Origin: Rheum nobile
Taxonomy: Eukaryota; Streptophyta; Magnoliopsida; Caryophyllales; Polygonaceae
DNA length: 64,000 nt
Direction: 5' to 3'
Assembly: GCA_027886185.1 (NCBI GenBank)
Contig: WOAB01000103.1
Coordinates: 1,860,001-1,924,000, forward strand
Below the pieces are notes generated by a model, which was not told the origin of the DNA, did not search any database, and saw only the letters and a program-made list of their open reading frames with translations. The position numbers and the translations under genes were made by a program. This document shows, one piece after another, positions 32,145 through 44,500 of the stretch (its first letter is position 1; each line of letters opens with the position of its first letter).

Positions 32145-32689
32145 TTTCAGATATGTGTAGGCTGCAAAAAGCTGTTCTAGCTGGGTTCAGGTTAGACTGT
32201 TGATCACATAATCTTATTCCACTGATCCATTACATTGTTTGCCCTGCCATCATTCATGAAATGTAATTTATTTATTGAGATGAACCATGTTACTGAATGC
32301 CTAGGAATTGCTAGTGGATGCTAGGAGGGGGTTCAAGACATGTCCAACGAACAGCACAGCCCCGCTTCTGTCTTCTTCTCAGCCCATGAATTCACTTCCC
32401 TGGTCACTTCATTTGCCTGGTATGTAACAAATCACATGTCATTTACAGATTACTATTGCTTAATGCTTATTCAATTACATTACCTTAGTCTTGAAATCAA
32501 TTGGTGTAGCAGTAGCCTTGTAAATAGTTTCTATTGTATGCTCAAAAGCAGGTTTGAGAGAAAGGCTACGATCAATCCAGACACCCTTTGCAAAGGCCAG
32601 TTTCAGGTCATTGCCACCATCAAAGAGGAGTTGAAAATATAGGAAACTGATATCAATTCAATGGTAAGGCTCCAAGTTCACTCATAGCA
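32145..32689 (+). other. Exon-like remnants, unrecognised
   Basis: Short protein-like readings such as KATINPDTLCKGQFQVIATI (about 32570-32630) appear in an ORF from 32340. Splice-like signals (TTGCCTGGTATGTAAC; AAAAGCAGGTTTG) suggest decayed exons. No family recognised. Confidence 0.3.
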
Positions 32690-33533
32690 GTAACATACCT
32701 GTCAAAGTTCCACCGACATATACCCTACTTTCGATCCAGTCAATCGAAGGATCATACACATCACCCATGTCATCATAAACCATATTGGAGTCGACAGAAG
32801 GAACGAAAATTACCTTCGACTGTTAGAACACCTCAAAATTTCCCTTTGGCATTTCATCAAACAAGTGGTATGCATTCCTAATATCCTTGCCAAACAATAT
32901 GAACCTCTCCCACCACTGTGCACCATTGTCCTTCCTCGTCCCCGGTTTCCCGCTTTCCACCGCGTTGTCCAGCACCACACCCACCAGCCTCGCCACCATG
33001 GCAGACAACACAAGTCTTCTCCTTCCTCGTTCTGATTGTTAAGCATAACAACACAAGTCTTCTCCTTCCTCGTTCTGATTTCTTCCTCGGACTCGAAAGG
33101 GGGCTCGTCGATGAGGCGGGGCGCGATGAAGCCCTCGGGCTTTGCGGGCGGGTCGAAGGTGGCATCCTCTTCGCGGTTGAGGTCGTCGAAGAAGGTGGTC
33201 TCAATGTCGTCGTTCTTGGCGCGGAGCTGGTGGCCGGAGTGAGATGAGATAGAGAACGGCTGGGGTTTTGGATGGTTGGAGAAGTTAAGGGGCGTCACCT
33301 TAACAGGGCTGGCGACGGCGACGGATAGTCGGCGGAAGTAGTCGGCGGAGGCCTTGACATCGAGCGAGCGAGCGAGCTGAGAGCCAGGTGAGGAGAGCCA
33401 TGGCGGCGAAGAGCTCCATGAAGCGGAAGATCCTTGCTAGGTGAGGAGGGAGACGAAAAATCGCCAAATCTGCGTAGAGTTGCACAGAGAGAAAGGAGGG
33501 AGAGGGTTGTGGGAGGGTATAATCGTCTTTCAT
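32690..33533 (-). pseudogene. Chimeric gene relic including plastid ribosomal protein S5 N-terminus
   Basis: The minus strand starts at an ATG near 33402 (MALLTWLSARSL), shifts frame in a GCTC repeat, and continues VKASADYFRRLSVAVA, TPLNFSNHPKPQ and DDIETTFFDDLN, then TFDPPAKPEGFIAPRL and ESEEEI. The last blocks match the N-terminal extension of chloroplast ribosomal protein S5. After ESEEEI, where S5 continues AAAYEELYG, the reading turns to RTRKEKTCVV. A different piece follows (ARLVGVVLDNAVESGK, FGKDIRNAYHLFDEM, MVYDDMGDVYDPSIDWIES). A 44-bp direct duplication (about 33005-33082) marks the join. It is a non-functional fusion of gene fragments. Confidence 0.65.
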
Positions 33534-33570
33534 TTCTATTTTTTTCCAAAATTTTCAAAATTGCCACCGC

Positions 33571-34184
33571 GCCTCTAAGTCCATGTTTATCCCGTTTTCC
33601 TTCTCCTTCAATCGTGGCCGTCTATCTCGTCCATCCTATGACTGTAGTTTATTTGTACTGTTTATCTTAAGGGCGTAATGTATCGGAACGGCCCTCTATC
33701 CTATTCTATAATCTATATCTATAATAATAATAGTACATAAAATGTTAAGTAGTATAACCATAAAACAATAAAACATACACTTTATTTACAATATCTTTTG
33801 TGTGCACATTCGAAAATACTTTCTTGCTTATAATATTTTATAGCCGAAAATATAATATGAGAATACTATGCTATATAAATTGCTAAGATAAATGAGATAC
33901 ATTGTTATGTAGATTCTCTTTATAAGGTTTGAACATCAAATTGCTAGGAGTGTCAAAATTGTATACCTTGAATGATAAACTCCTCAAATTGCAATGGCTA
34001 GAAGCATATCAGTTCTCAGGTGCCTCTTTTGTCAGTGGAAACTTTACTCCCAGTTTTAAACAACACAATGATCTTCCTCTTCTTCAAAAACGCTTTTGTA
34101 CTTGCTATGGTTTATGAGCGAGTTAAGGTATAGAAAACCGAGTGGACTCAGGCTGCCTCAATAAAGCAGGAGCCGACTGTGTCA
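33571..34184. other. Upstream region of F-box gene 2
   Basis: AT-rich spacer with no recognised element. Similarity to the F-box gene 1 flank is limited to the last few tens of bases before the ATG. Confidence 0.4.
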
Positions 34185-35366
34185 ATGAAGAAGGCGAGAG
34201 TTTTGAAGTCGTGGTCGAAACGCAATCTTCCTCAGGAGCTTTGGCCGGAAATTCTATCGAGACTCCCCGTCAAATCCCTACTCCGATTCCGCTGCGTTGC
34301 TAGATCATGGAAGGTCTTGATCGACGATCCCTATTTCGCCCGCTTACATCTCACTAACTTCAGCAAATGCCAGGAATCGAAGCTCTTCTTCGTACAAAGA
34401 AGCTCATGTGAATGCGTCGTCAAGTACCACAAAACTCTCAGAACCAGTTTCAGCCTGGGCTTTCTCCAAAGCGACCTAGAGTCGGTCCATGTCCTCAGAA
34501 CCACTCGCGCTCGCAGCAGTGGGGCCATCAGGAGGTGGTCTATTGTCTCCTCAATCGACGGATTGTTCATGCTACAGGCTAAACAGGGATCAGATTTAAT
34601 GTTGTGGAACCCCTCCATTAGAAAAACCCTAACCCTCCCTCCACCTCCTGATCCCCCACTGAAAGCCCAAAATGTCAACTTTGGGTTAGGGTTTGATCCC
34701 TTCATCAACGATTACAAGTTTGTCAGATTTGGCTTGATTCCGGGGAGCGGAATCCAATTGGTCGCGGTTTACACCCTTGGGACTAATTCATGGAAGGAAG
34801 TTGAGCATCAGGGAGAGGGGCGTAAAAATCCTCTTTATTTTCATAACCAGACATCCGTCCCCTTTAATGGCGTAGTATATTCGCTTGCAACATATCTGGA
34901 TTCAAGTCCCTTTAAATTAGTCTCATTTGATTTGAGGAGTGAGGTATTTGATTCCTTTGAATTGCCTGTATCTGATCCACCCGGATGGTGTAGGCATTCG
35001 CTCACAATTGCTGACGATGGGTGTTCACTTGCAGTGGTTAAGGTGTGTGAACCTAGCGGATCTATATGGGTATTGGAAAGGTTAGGAGATGATACTAAGG
35101 CGTGGAGTTGGACTCAACGCTACACCTTTGCCATGGTCCCTAAATATGAACCTCTTTACTTCGATTTTTTATGCCTGAAGAAGAATGGTGAGATGCTGAT
35201 CAAGTGGTATGATAAGGTGATATGTTTCAACCTTAAAACTCAGCAAGAGAAGATCATACTAAACAAGGATAAGAAGAATTTGCAGGTGGGTAACACAGTA
35301 GCATACGTGGAGATTGTATTGTGGATTATTGTTGCACATTTCTGTGTGCTGGTGCCTCCGGGTTAG
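34185..35366 (+). CDS. F-box protein with FBA-type associated domain (gene 2)
   Basis: An intronless 393-residue paralog of the gene at 15127, very similar along its length. The F-box reads NLPQELWPEILSRLPVKSLL and FRCVARSWKVLIDDPYF. The associated domain has FDPFINDYKFVRFGLIPG and VYTLGTNSWKEVEHQ. The two proteins share all domains and differ by scattered substitutions, one extra Ser near residue 110, and the end. This copy finishes VAYVEIVLWIIVAHFCVLVPPG, a hydrophobic tail encoded by sequence that in gene 1 lies about 0.8 kb past the stop. It is a presumed SCF substrate adaptor. The ATG at 34185 matches gene 1. Confidence 0.9.
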   Translation: MKKARVLKSWSKRNLPQELWPEILSRLPVKSLLRFRCVARSWKVLIDDPYFARLHLTNFSKCQESKLFFVQRSSCECVVKYHKTLRTSFSLGFLQSDLESVHVLRTTRARSSGAIRRWSIVSSIDGLFMLQAKQGSDLMLWNPSIRKTLTLPPPPDPPLKAQNVNFGLGFDPFINDYKFVRFGLIPGSGIQLVAVYTLGTNSWKEVEHQGEGRKNPLYFHNQTSVPFNGVVYSLATYLDSSPFKLVSFDLRSEVFDSFELPVSDPPGWCRHSLTIADDGCSLAVVKVCEPSGSIWVLERLGDDTKAWSWTQRYTFAMVPKYEPLYFDFLCLKKNGEMLIKWYDKVICFNLKTQQEKIILNKDKKNLQVGNTVAYVEIVLWIIVAHFCVLVPPG

Positions 35367-35565
35367 ATCTTTAGCAGAGCTTGGAAAGTTGTCTTGATAA
35401 TGATGTATTAATATCTCTACATAATGTCATTAGTACATATATAAATGCTACAAAGTTTATTACAATAATGTCACGATTGTTTCAATCCGTAAACTAATCA
35501 ACATTCCTGGTAATTAAAAAGATCAATGATGATATACCCCTAAAAAACCAATAATAATTATATTA
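35367..35565 (+). other. 3' flank of F-box gene 2
   Basis: The first ~40 bp (AGCTTGGAAAGTTGTCTTGA) correspond to the 17.14 kb flank of F-box gene 1. The rest is AT-rich with no feature. Confidence 0.5.
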
Positions 35566-35824
35566 CTTTCTCTGTCCCACTTTATAAGCCCTATTTTGAC
35601 CCGGTATAAATGTCGAGACGGATTTTATATCATTAATATCTCTAATAATATAATCCTAAAAATTATAATTTTTTAATATTATCAAAGTACTCGTTAAGAC
35701 GAATCAAACAAGACCCTATATGACTGTGTTTTTTCTTATATATTGAAAGAAATTCTAAAGATTCTCTTTAACTGTAAACACTGTACGAAAGTCAAATAGG
35801 GCTTATATTATGGGACGGAGGGAG
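35566..35824. mobile_element. Stowaway-like MITE (Tc1/mariner type)
   Basis: The left end reads CTTTCTCTGTCCCACTTTAT and the right end in reverse complement CTCCCTCCGTCCCATAATAT. Both continue AAGCCCTATTT(T)GAC. TA dinucleotides flank the 259-bp element. CTCCCTCCGTCCC ends with a TA duplication are the Stowaway hallmark. Confidence 0.88.
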
Positions 35825-36092
35825 TAGTACTCAAAGCTAATTGCAATAATAATGTCATAAAAAGAATGATAAAATACTAGGCATGGCAATTGTAAATGTT
35901 TGGTTGAAATGTGTAATATAATATTTTCAAAGTAGTTGAGGCTAAAATGACCTAAGAACATGGATATGGTGAAAATGTGTATTTTAATTGACATTCGATT
36001 CGTTGGCCACCCGCCTCAGCCGTCTGCAATAGTGCAGCAGATAAACCCCCAAACGGCTAAACCCCTACCTCCCTCCGTTATCCTTCTCTTCC

Positions 36093-39000
36093 ATGGCGGT
36101 GCTCGCTCATTCTCACCCTGCTCCTCCTCTCTTCTTACTCTCTTATCGCCATTCTCCATTCCTCCACCTCACAAGGAGCTCCGCATTTACTCCCCGTCCC
36201 AACCGCCTCCGCACCTCCTTCAAACTCCTATGTAAACGCGTCGATCGCTCCGCTCCGGCGAAATCCGCCTCCGTCTCCTCCTCTCCCTCCGCTTCCACCG
36301 CCGAAATTGATACCACGCCGGACTTCGATGCCGTAAACATTGCGGATGACGTCACTCAGGTTATCTGCCTACCGTTTCCTTCTTTTTTTGAATTCGTATA
36401 AAGTCAGGTTCTCTTCAAGCTCCTCTGTGAAATTCGGTTTATTTTCAAAGTTGCGGCCAATGCCGGTGTTTTAAATTTAGAAAAATAATAAATTAGAGCG
36501 CAAAAGGTAGCAAACTAGTGATCTACACCACCAACAAGGCTATAAATTTGACAGTTCCGGAGTGACGGAAGAATGTTGTCCAATAGTTCAATTTTAATCA
36601 ATTCTGACTGATCCGGTTGTAATGGTATGAACTGTAGTTGATTGGTAGAACGCCAATGGTATATCTCAATAGAGTTACTAAAGGATGTGTGGCCAATGTT
36701 GCTGCAAAACTCGAATCCATGGAACCTTGTCGAAGCGTCAAGGATAGGTAATCCCCTGTTCTATAAATAAACTACTTTAGCTTTTAGGTCTTACTATTTT
36801 CAATGCTCATATAGATTTTACTAGAAAGGATCAGCTTTTGAATGCTTTGTGGATTTTGCATTGCATTGAGTTCATTGGTTACATCTTTAGGGCGTAGTGA
36901 GGGGGCTCTCTGTGCATCCTATTATAAAACATATTTCGTTCTATGAAAATAGGGGCGTCTTGTCAATTTTCTCTCATTCTTTGAATTAAGGCTATCAAGT
37001 TTATTTCTTCTAACCATGGTCCTTGTTCAGAACTGAATTTGAAATCCCTTCATTTTGCTCAAAATGATCACCTTTTATTCCTGCACTTGAGCAAAATGGT
37101 GGATACTTACATATCTTATCTGCAATCTTCACTTTGCAGAATAGGCTACAGTATGATATTGGATGCTGAAGAAAGTGGAGTGATATCACCAGAGAGAGTA
37201 TGCAACGTTTAATTTGATCTTGTTGCATTTGTTTTATCTGAAGCAAAGTTATTGTTCATAGGTTTCCTCTTTCTTTTTCAAATTTCAGAGTATATTAGTA
37301 GAGCCTACAACGGGGAATACAGGATTGGGTGTTGCTTTTGTCGCAGCAACCAAGGGTTATAAACTAATAGTGACTATGCCTGCATCTGTAAATATAGAAA
37401 GACAGATTATTATACGTGCGTTTGGAGCTGAAGTTGTTGTAACTGATCCTATGAAAGGCTTGAAAGGTGCTGTTGAAAAGGCTGAGGAAATTGTTTTGAG
37501 CACATCGAATGCCTACATGTTACATCAGTTTGATAATGTTGCTAATTCAAAGGTCAAGATTCACTATTATTTCCTTCTAATATATAGAAGTATTACATTT
37601 CATTCCTTTTCATTGACAACTCATGTCTTATATCATGTGTACTTGGGATTAAAGTTTTCACATTATGTATACAGGTCCACTTTGAAACTACAGGTCCTGA
37701 AATATGGGAAGATACTCTAGGTAGTGTTGACATCATTGTTGCTGCAATTGGAACTGGTGGAACTGTTACTGGTGTTGGACGTTATCTGAAAATGATGAAT
37801 GAAGACATTAAGGTAAGAACTTGTTCACCCAATAGATATAGTGATCCATGCTTGTTTCGTACAGATGTTTTTCTTCCGTTCCTTGTGTAACAATTAACTC
37901 CAGAATAACAAAACTGTTGTTGGTTAAGCTTAGACCTCAAAGACTCAATAGTATATTAGAACACTTTAGCTTTATTTCTGAAGCTACATGAATATATTTC
38001 CCTAAATATATCTTTATTACTTGGTCATAAACTAGTTACATTAATTTACATAAAAAGGATGAGCCCTTACGGACTTAAATTTGCGCAAAAAAATCTCAGT
38101 TGGATAAAGAACTCAGTTTTTATATTTGAACATACAACTATATTAGTGAAGCAAAAACTTAGTACTCTTTTTTCTTATCGGACTTATACTGGAGGGGTTT
38201 CTCCGTATGAAAAAGTATACCTTATTACTTCAATGTCGCATTATGTTTTTTGGTTTATATTCAATTAGACTTACCCAAATATAATGGCATCAAATATAGT
38301 TTTCGTACAATGAAAGGAGATCCATCTTTGTGTGTTTTTAACCACCCAACCAAGTCAAAGATGGTGGCTTTTCCTTTATATGAGCATCTGTTTCTCATCC
38401 ATTTACCCTCCTAGGAACAATAACCTGTCCACAAGGTGCTCTGATGGCCAGACATTCAGTATCAATTTGAATGAGAGGCAGGCTGCATCTGGAGGCTGCT
38501 AATCTGTAATAAAGTTCAGAATAGACTTCAACCGCCTATAATGGTGGATTTGCAGAAATCATATTATTTCTTTTGACAACTCCATTAGAGGTTCATCCTT
38601 ATTACCAATACCAAACTGTATCAGGACTCATGAAGTGGGGGTAGAATAGAAACCTTGTTAGATTTGACAGCAAGTGAACAAATTGAGGTAATCGATTCCT
38701 TCTTCTTTTTTTTGAGAAAAGGAAAGTGGTTCCTCAGTAGGTGATTTTTTTTATGTAGCATAGAATTAACTGAAAAATAAACCTACATCCCCTTTTTCAT
38801 GATATATGAATGAAGTGAACATATCTGAATTTCTACAGGATAAATGTTCTGAGTTGAGAACACATTCCCTCCCCCCACATTTTGGTATAGCCGTATAGGG
38901 ATTACAGTTCTTATAGTCATATCAGGTCTTTGAAATTTCCTGTTAAACATCTTAGGTAATTGGTGTAGAACCTGCGGAAAGGAGTGTGATCTCTGGTGAA

Positions 39001-41576
39001 AACCCAGGTGAGTAGATTTTATCTTTTTACGTCATCTCTTTTAAAGTATGTTTTTCTGTGACTACAATATTTATTATATTTTTTCAGGATTTGTGCCAAG
39101 TGTTTTGGATGTTGAATTGCTTGATGAAGTTTTGAAGGTAGTAAATAATCTTTCTTGTGCCCTCCTCATTCCCTAATGTTATGATCTGTTTCTTCCCATT
39201 AGTTCTATCCATTACCCCTTCCAATCATATCTCTCCAAGCAAATAGGGATGTTTATAAAGCAAAATACTTATAATATGTTGCTCTTCTGCAGACTGCTTC
39301 TGCATATGATTTGTTTATTTGTTGTTTTCACTATACTAATATTTTACTTCGTTTCTCAAAGTCCTATTGATTTTGTTCAAATTAAATGAAGTGGCTTAAA
39401 GATTCCTTGCACATAACTGGAACTCTGCTGCACTCTCCCTGTTATTGGATTCTATTAGTTTACTTACTTTACTGCATTACCTATTTCTGGCTTTTTCAAG
39501 GCTTCTTACTTGAAGGATTCCATGAATTAAATGGAAGTTCAGCCTAGATGCAATAGCTTTTTGCCAGGTTATCCTGTGAATCAAGGTTTCTATAAGAGTT
39601 GAAACTGTGATGCTTGACTTGCAATTAGATGTATTTTTAGCACATAGTGCAAGAGGAATTATGTAGGTTTAGGGAATTGACATTTAGATAAACCTGTAAT
39701 CTCCCATTGAAGTTTGAACTATATTTGTCATAACTTATAGCTGATACATCCTTTCAAAGAGCATAAACACTGTACTTCATTTATCACTTTATTCATGTCA
39801 TCCTCATCGACTTCATCTTCTTTTGAACTACTGACCCGGCAGACTTAACTTTGACACGTCACACATGATCACTTATCAGTGAAGTTCTAACCTTGCCTTC
39901 AGCTACCTGATTTGTGCTTCTCTGCTTGGAGAGTTGTACTTTAGTAGTAGTTCTGTTTGAATACTTAAGTCTGCAGAATTTAACTCTTTTAGTCCTCTTT
40001 ATTTTTTGGTCTTAGATGTTGGCCAACAAGTTGCTTTCTAGTTATCTGTCTCTACTGAGAGTCAACAGAAATTCGGAGAAAGCTTACATGATTGGAAAAT
40101 TAAGTTTTAAGCTAGTTCCTAGTGTAGCTAGTTAGTCGGGAAAAAATACTTATCCTTTCTCTTCTCATATGATTTTGATTTGATGCTGACTCATGAATCA
40201 AGTTTATTTTATTTCTGTTCTTGCTCTGTTCTTGTTTATTATTTTCTCCTTCTCTGTAAAAGAAGGTTTTATATGTGCTGCTGAGACTACACAGAATAAT
40301 ATGTCTGCATGCCTAATCTTTCTTTCTTACAAAAAACACAGGTCTCTAGTGATGAAGCTGTTGAGATGGCCAGGAAACTGGCCTTGAAGGAAGGTTTGCT
40401 GGTAAATCCAAATACTTGTGATTGATGCACTCTGTCAAGCTTTAATAATATCCGCCTTGTTCGTTTGCATATACGGTTGACCAATTAACTATCACCCATC
40501 ATATCTTGCCCACAAATATAACAGATACTATCTTGGATGTTTAAGCTTGTAGGGATCTAAAAGAAGCTCAATAAGTTTTACGTACGACAATGTTTGTGGA
40601 AAACCACCTAAAACAATGGATAATTTCAGTTTGTCACCAAAACCACCTGAAACAATGGATAATTTTCAGTTTGTCACCATAAACATTTGTACTATACCTA
40701 CTAGATCAATCTTAATTTTTCATCATAGAACACGAGGGATCATACAGACTTGTGTGTATCAAAGTGAATATACTTCATAAAACTTTCTATCCTCAATTTC
40801 ATTTAGTTCTCTTCTTATGTACTCGATCTTTGGTCAACTGGAACCCGGTAGATTTAGATTCTATCATCCACTGGAAGGTGACATTCCTCACAGAACATGG
40901 GGCCTATCATTCTTTTGGAAGAGTGAGCACAACTCCTCTTTCAGCTTATTAGAATTTTACTTACAGCCCACAGATTTGACAGAAGGTTAAGTAAAAAAAC
41001 GTGAACAATGTGCTGGTGACAGGAAAAACCATGAAACTTGCTCTGGCTCTCCATATTTGAATCATATTATCATCTATATGACTCCCATATGCTCCTTTCT
41101 AGGTTGGTATTTCTTCTGGAGCTGCAGCAGCAGCTGCAATCAGAGTAGCAAAGAGGCCTGAGAATGCCGGAAAGCTAATTGCTGTAAGTGAACTGTTGCT
41201 TTCTTACTCCTTACATTTGCAAAATGTGAAAATGGCTTTGTGTTTTAAATCTTAGCACCTCCAAGACCAACAGAAGTTTAGTCACTACTCATTGGAAATG
41301 TGAAAATGGCTTTATGATGTAGATCAGTTAGCAGCTTATCATACAAGTCTTCACCTATTTGCAACAGTTTTCTGTGTAGAAATTTTTTTCATATTAACTC
41401 AACTATTTTCTTTGGTCTCTGAATAATAGCTAATTGCCATCTAGGTCATCTCAGTCCGTTATTCTAATATTTTTTGGATCTTTTAGGTGATATTTCCCAG
41501 CTTTGGTGAAAGATACATCCCTACAGTTCTTTTTCGCTCTATCTATGAAGACGTAAAAAATCAGTGGAAAGAATAG
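36093..41576 (+). CDS. CS26: Plastid S-sulfocysteine synthase (cysteine synthase family)
   Basis: Ten exons: 36093-36359, 36638-36747, 37140-37197, 37289-37552, 37675-37812, 38956-39007, 39088-39137, 40342-40401, 41103-41183, 41487-41576. All introns are GT-AG and the product is 389 residues. Residues 1-75 are a Ser/Arg-rich plastid transit peptide. The catalytic fold follows: LIGRTPMVYLNRV, the PLP lysine in RSVKDR (about K124), the substrate loop TTGNTG (152-157), phosphate-binding GTGGT (259-263) and GISSGAAA (335-342). The short SGENPGFVPSVLD replaces the longer GGKPGPHKIQGIGAG loop of ordinary O-acetylserine thiol-lyases; this, with EPAERSVISG, marks the CS26 type. The enzyme makes S-sulfocysteine from O-acetylserine and thiosulfate in the stroma and is linked to plastid redox control in light. 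Confidence 0.93.
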
Positions 41577-44500
41577 TATGTCAAGGTGCAACATATAGGT
41601 GAGATGATAACACAACATGCTGCAAATACGCCGACTGGTTTGTGACTCACAGATGAGTTTCCATTAGTGCTGTGAGTATTGTAAGCCTTATCTGTTTGTG
41701 AACATTGAGCTTAAGCGCTTCTTGACAGTTAAAGTAGCTCATTTTCTATGTTTTCCAGTTGAAACGCTGTAAAGGCCAAAAATTCAGTAGCCAGGCCCTG
41801 ACTTAAGGCATGAAATCCTAGTCCTGGTTTCACATTCCATTCTGTTATTGCTATTTGGTCTCTTTCTTATCCATGGTAATAAGCCTGAGTTTCTACTATG
41901 TTCCACTTTGCCTTTCTTTCAGTCATAACAAGTCCGAGCATGCGAAAATTTTGAAATGGTTCCCAACTGTCATGCTGCAAGAGACATCCTGCTGGCTCCT
42001 CCTTGATGGAAACTTCACATTCAGACTGGCTCTGATACTTGTAAAGGTTAGCCGTATACAATGTCAAATATTTGAAGTTACAGAAATTGACTATGTTTTC
42101 TAAACACTCTTTATGTGGAGTGATCTTTAGTTGTGTACTTTTGAATTATAAATTCATAATATCTTAATTGGTCTATTATAAATTGGAACGGATGTTTTTG
42201 ATATAGAAAAAAGAATTTTGGATTAGCCATTCAAGCCAAGATTTGAACTGGTTGCTACTCAGGCCAAAACATTAATTATGGAAACCCGATTTCATTTAAC
42301 ATCACACTGAACTCAGTTTTTAAGTGATAACATTTGTTCTATAAAGTACCCTTCTTTGATTAACTAAACACATTGGTAATAGGAATTTGGCCAAAGGAAT
42401 TACATGAAGAAAACTCTCTAGTCTTGTTTTATTACATCAGTAGGTCTGTCTAATTCTTGAAAACATATGGTTATTCTCATTTTTGTTTGTGTTGTTTCTG
42501 TTCCTGTTATGGCCTGCTCTCTTTATTTGTACATCTACCGAATGTAAGCAAAAAGTGTAAGTTGAATATTAGTGTCACATGTTATCTGCCTTGGACAAGA
42601 GGGTTCTTCTAAAGCCAGGCACCCCTTTTTTAGATAGCAAGATTTTTGTGACCCCCCTTCCATGATACCCTTATGTATGACCTATTGCATTCAGACCAGC
42701 ACACAAAATGAAGGAATCATATAGATCCATGACTACATTCATGCCTGCCAGTAGTGTCCCCTCTCCCTCGTTATGAGGTCTTAAGTCGACGCTTTCCTCA
42801 TTACAACGTAATTTGTCTGTATACCTTCAATTGCAGTGCTCTTATTAATAACATCTTTATAAGTGACGAAAGAAACGAAATAGGCTGCAGCTTGGTTTAC
42901 TGGTCTATGACAATGGTTTGTTTCAACATTTTTGGAAATTATAGGGTCATCTTTGTTGAATCTCTTCCTACATGTAGTTTTTTTATCCTTCCTAGTTTTT
43001 TTCCACCTCAAATTCCCATTGTTGTTACGCTTTGCTTGTTGTTGTACTCTTAAAAATCCTCCCTGCTCCATATAGAAGCATGTATTAATTGGTTCCAAGT
43101 TAAAAGAACGTTCTGTTTTTACCCCACCAATTCACATTTTTTTTGTTTTTTGAAAGTGCCCACCAAATCACTTGGTGTCAAATTAGCCAACAGATTTTTC
43201 TTATTTGGAGTAACCAAGCATTGGTATTAAATTGATACATGGAGTGGTGATATATTCATACTCTCATATTAGTCCCTTTATATCTTTATGGATTATTCTT
43301 TTCTTATAACTAATACCAAATCTCATATCAAAGTTCTAACGAGAACCAGATATCAAGATTTATACTCAATACTAAAATTAGTACTAAGGTTTTGCATGAC
43401 GTAGAAAATCGAAACTCATAACATGACAGTAGAAAATCTTGACGGTAGAAAATCTAATCCAGTTTGATCTAAGCATTGTGAGTTTTGACAAGACCATAAT
43501 TCAATATAATAAAAACCTAAAAAGAAACTCAAACCCTGAGTTTTTAAAGGTTTGATTTTTTCCGAGTTTTCTTAATCACATTCAATTCTTCAATTTCAAT
43601 CATGCATTTAAGTGGGTGATTTTATAGCAAATGGATGCTTTCATTATATTTATTGCCTCTTTATATCAGTGGGGGCAGAGACAGCTTTCATCTCCAAATC
43701 AAATTGACTAATTCGGTTTGCGCCCTAATCCGATGTACTCGAATTTAATACTAACGTGCATCAAATTTTGAATGAAGCCAAAACCACGATTTATCAGCTT
43801 TAACTAGTGAGCGTGAAATCTTCATTGTACCTTCCCGTTACATGGGTAAAAAACTGAAACCATTGGAAGCATAAATTTTGATTTTGTAGGTAAAAAAAGC
43901 AAATATTAGGTTGTCCGTCTAGTGTAGGGTCAATTCAAATAATCAATATTACGTAGTATTACTATTATCTTAAGCTCTATAACTAAAGGTTGTGTGTTAT
44001 TTGTCCTAGTTTGTGGGAGAAAATTCCGATTAATCAATAAAATAGTTGTTTGGTTACATTCCGTAATACTGTCATATTTGTTTAAGGTCTGTTTGGATAT
44101 CCATGGATAATGTACTAAATTATATGGAGTATTATCTTACATTCTAATTTAATGTAAAATGATATAATTTAATGTATTATCTTGAAAATCCAAACAAACT
44201 CTATAGGCGATTTTGTTGCAACTATGAATTTAATGTGTAGACTTCGATTCTTGATATCCCATAAACCCTACCTGAATTTATACTTGGTTTTGTCTCATAC
44301 CTACAAAGGCTACAATCCGATTAAACGCCAATAATCATATATCAAGTTTGTATGATACCTTCAGAAATTCCCGATTCCAGTTTCATACTAATTTAACCAA
44401 ACACCATTTTAGTAAAATTTAGAACATTAAGATTATTCTAAGTAAATGACCAAAATGTAAATCGTGGCCTCTACTTCCCGAACTACAACAATAAAGAGTG

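Noticed and set aside
42754..43053. ORFs of about 100 residues on both strands
   Set aside because: Chance frames in AT-rich DNA without motifs or splice context.
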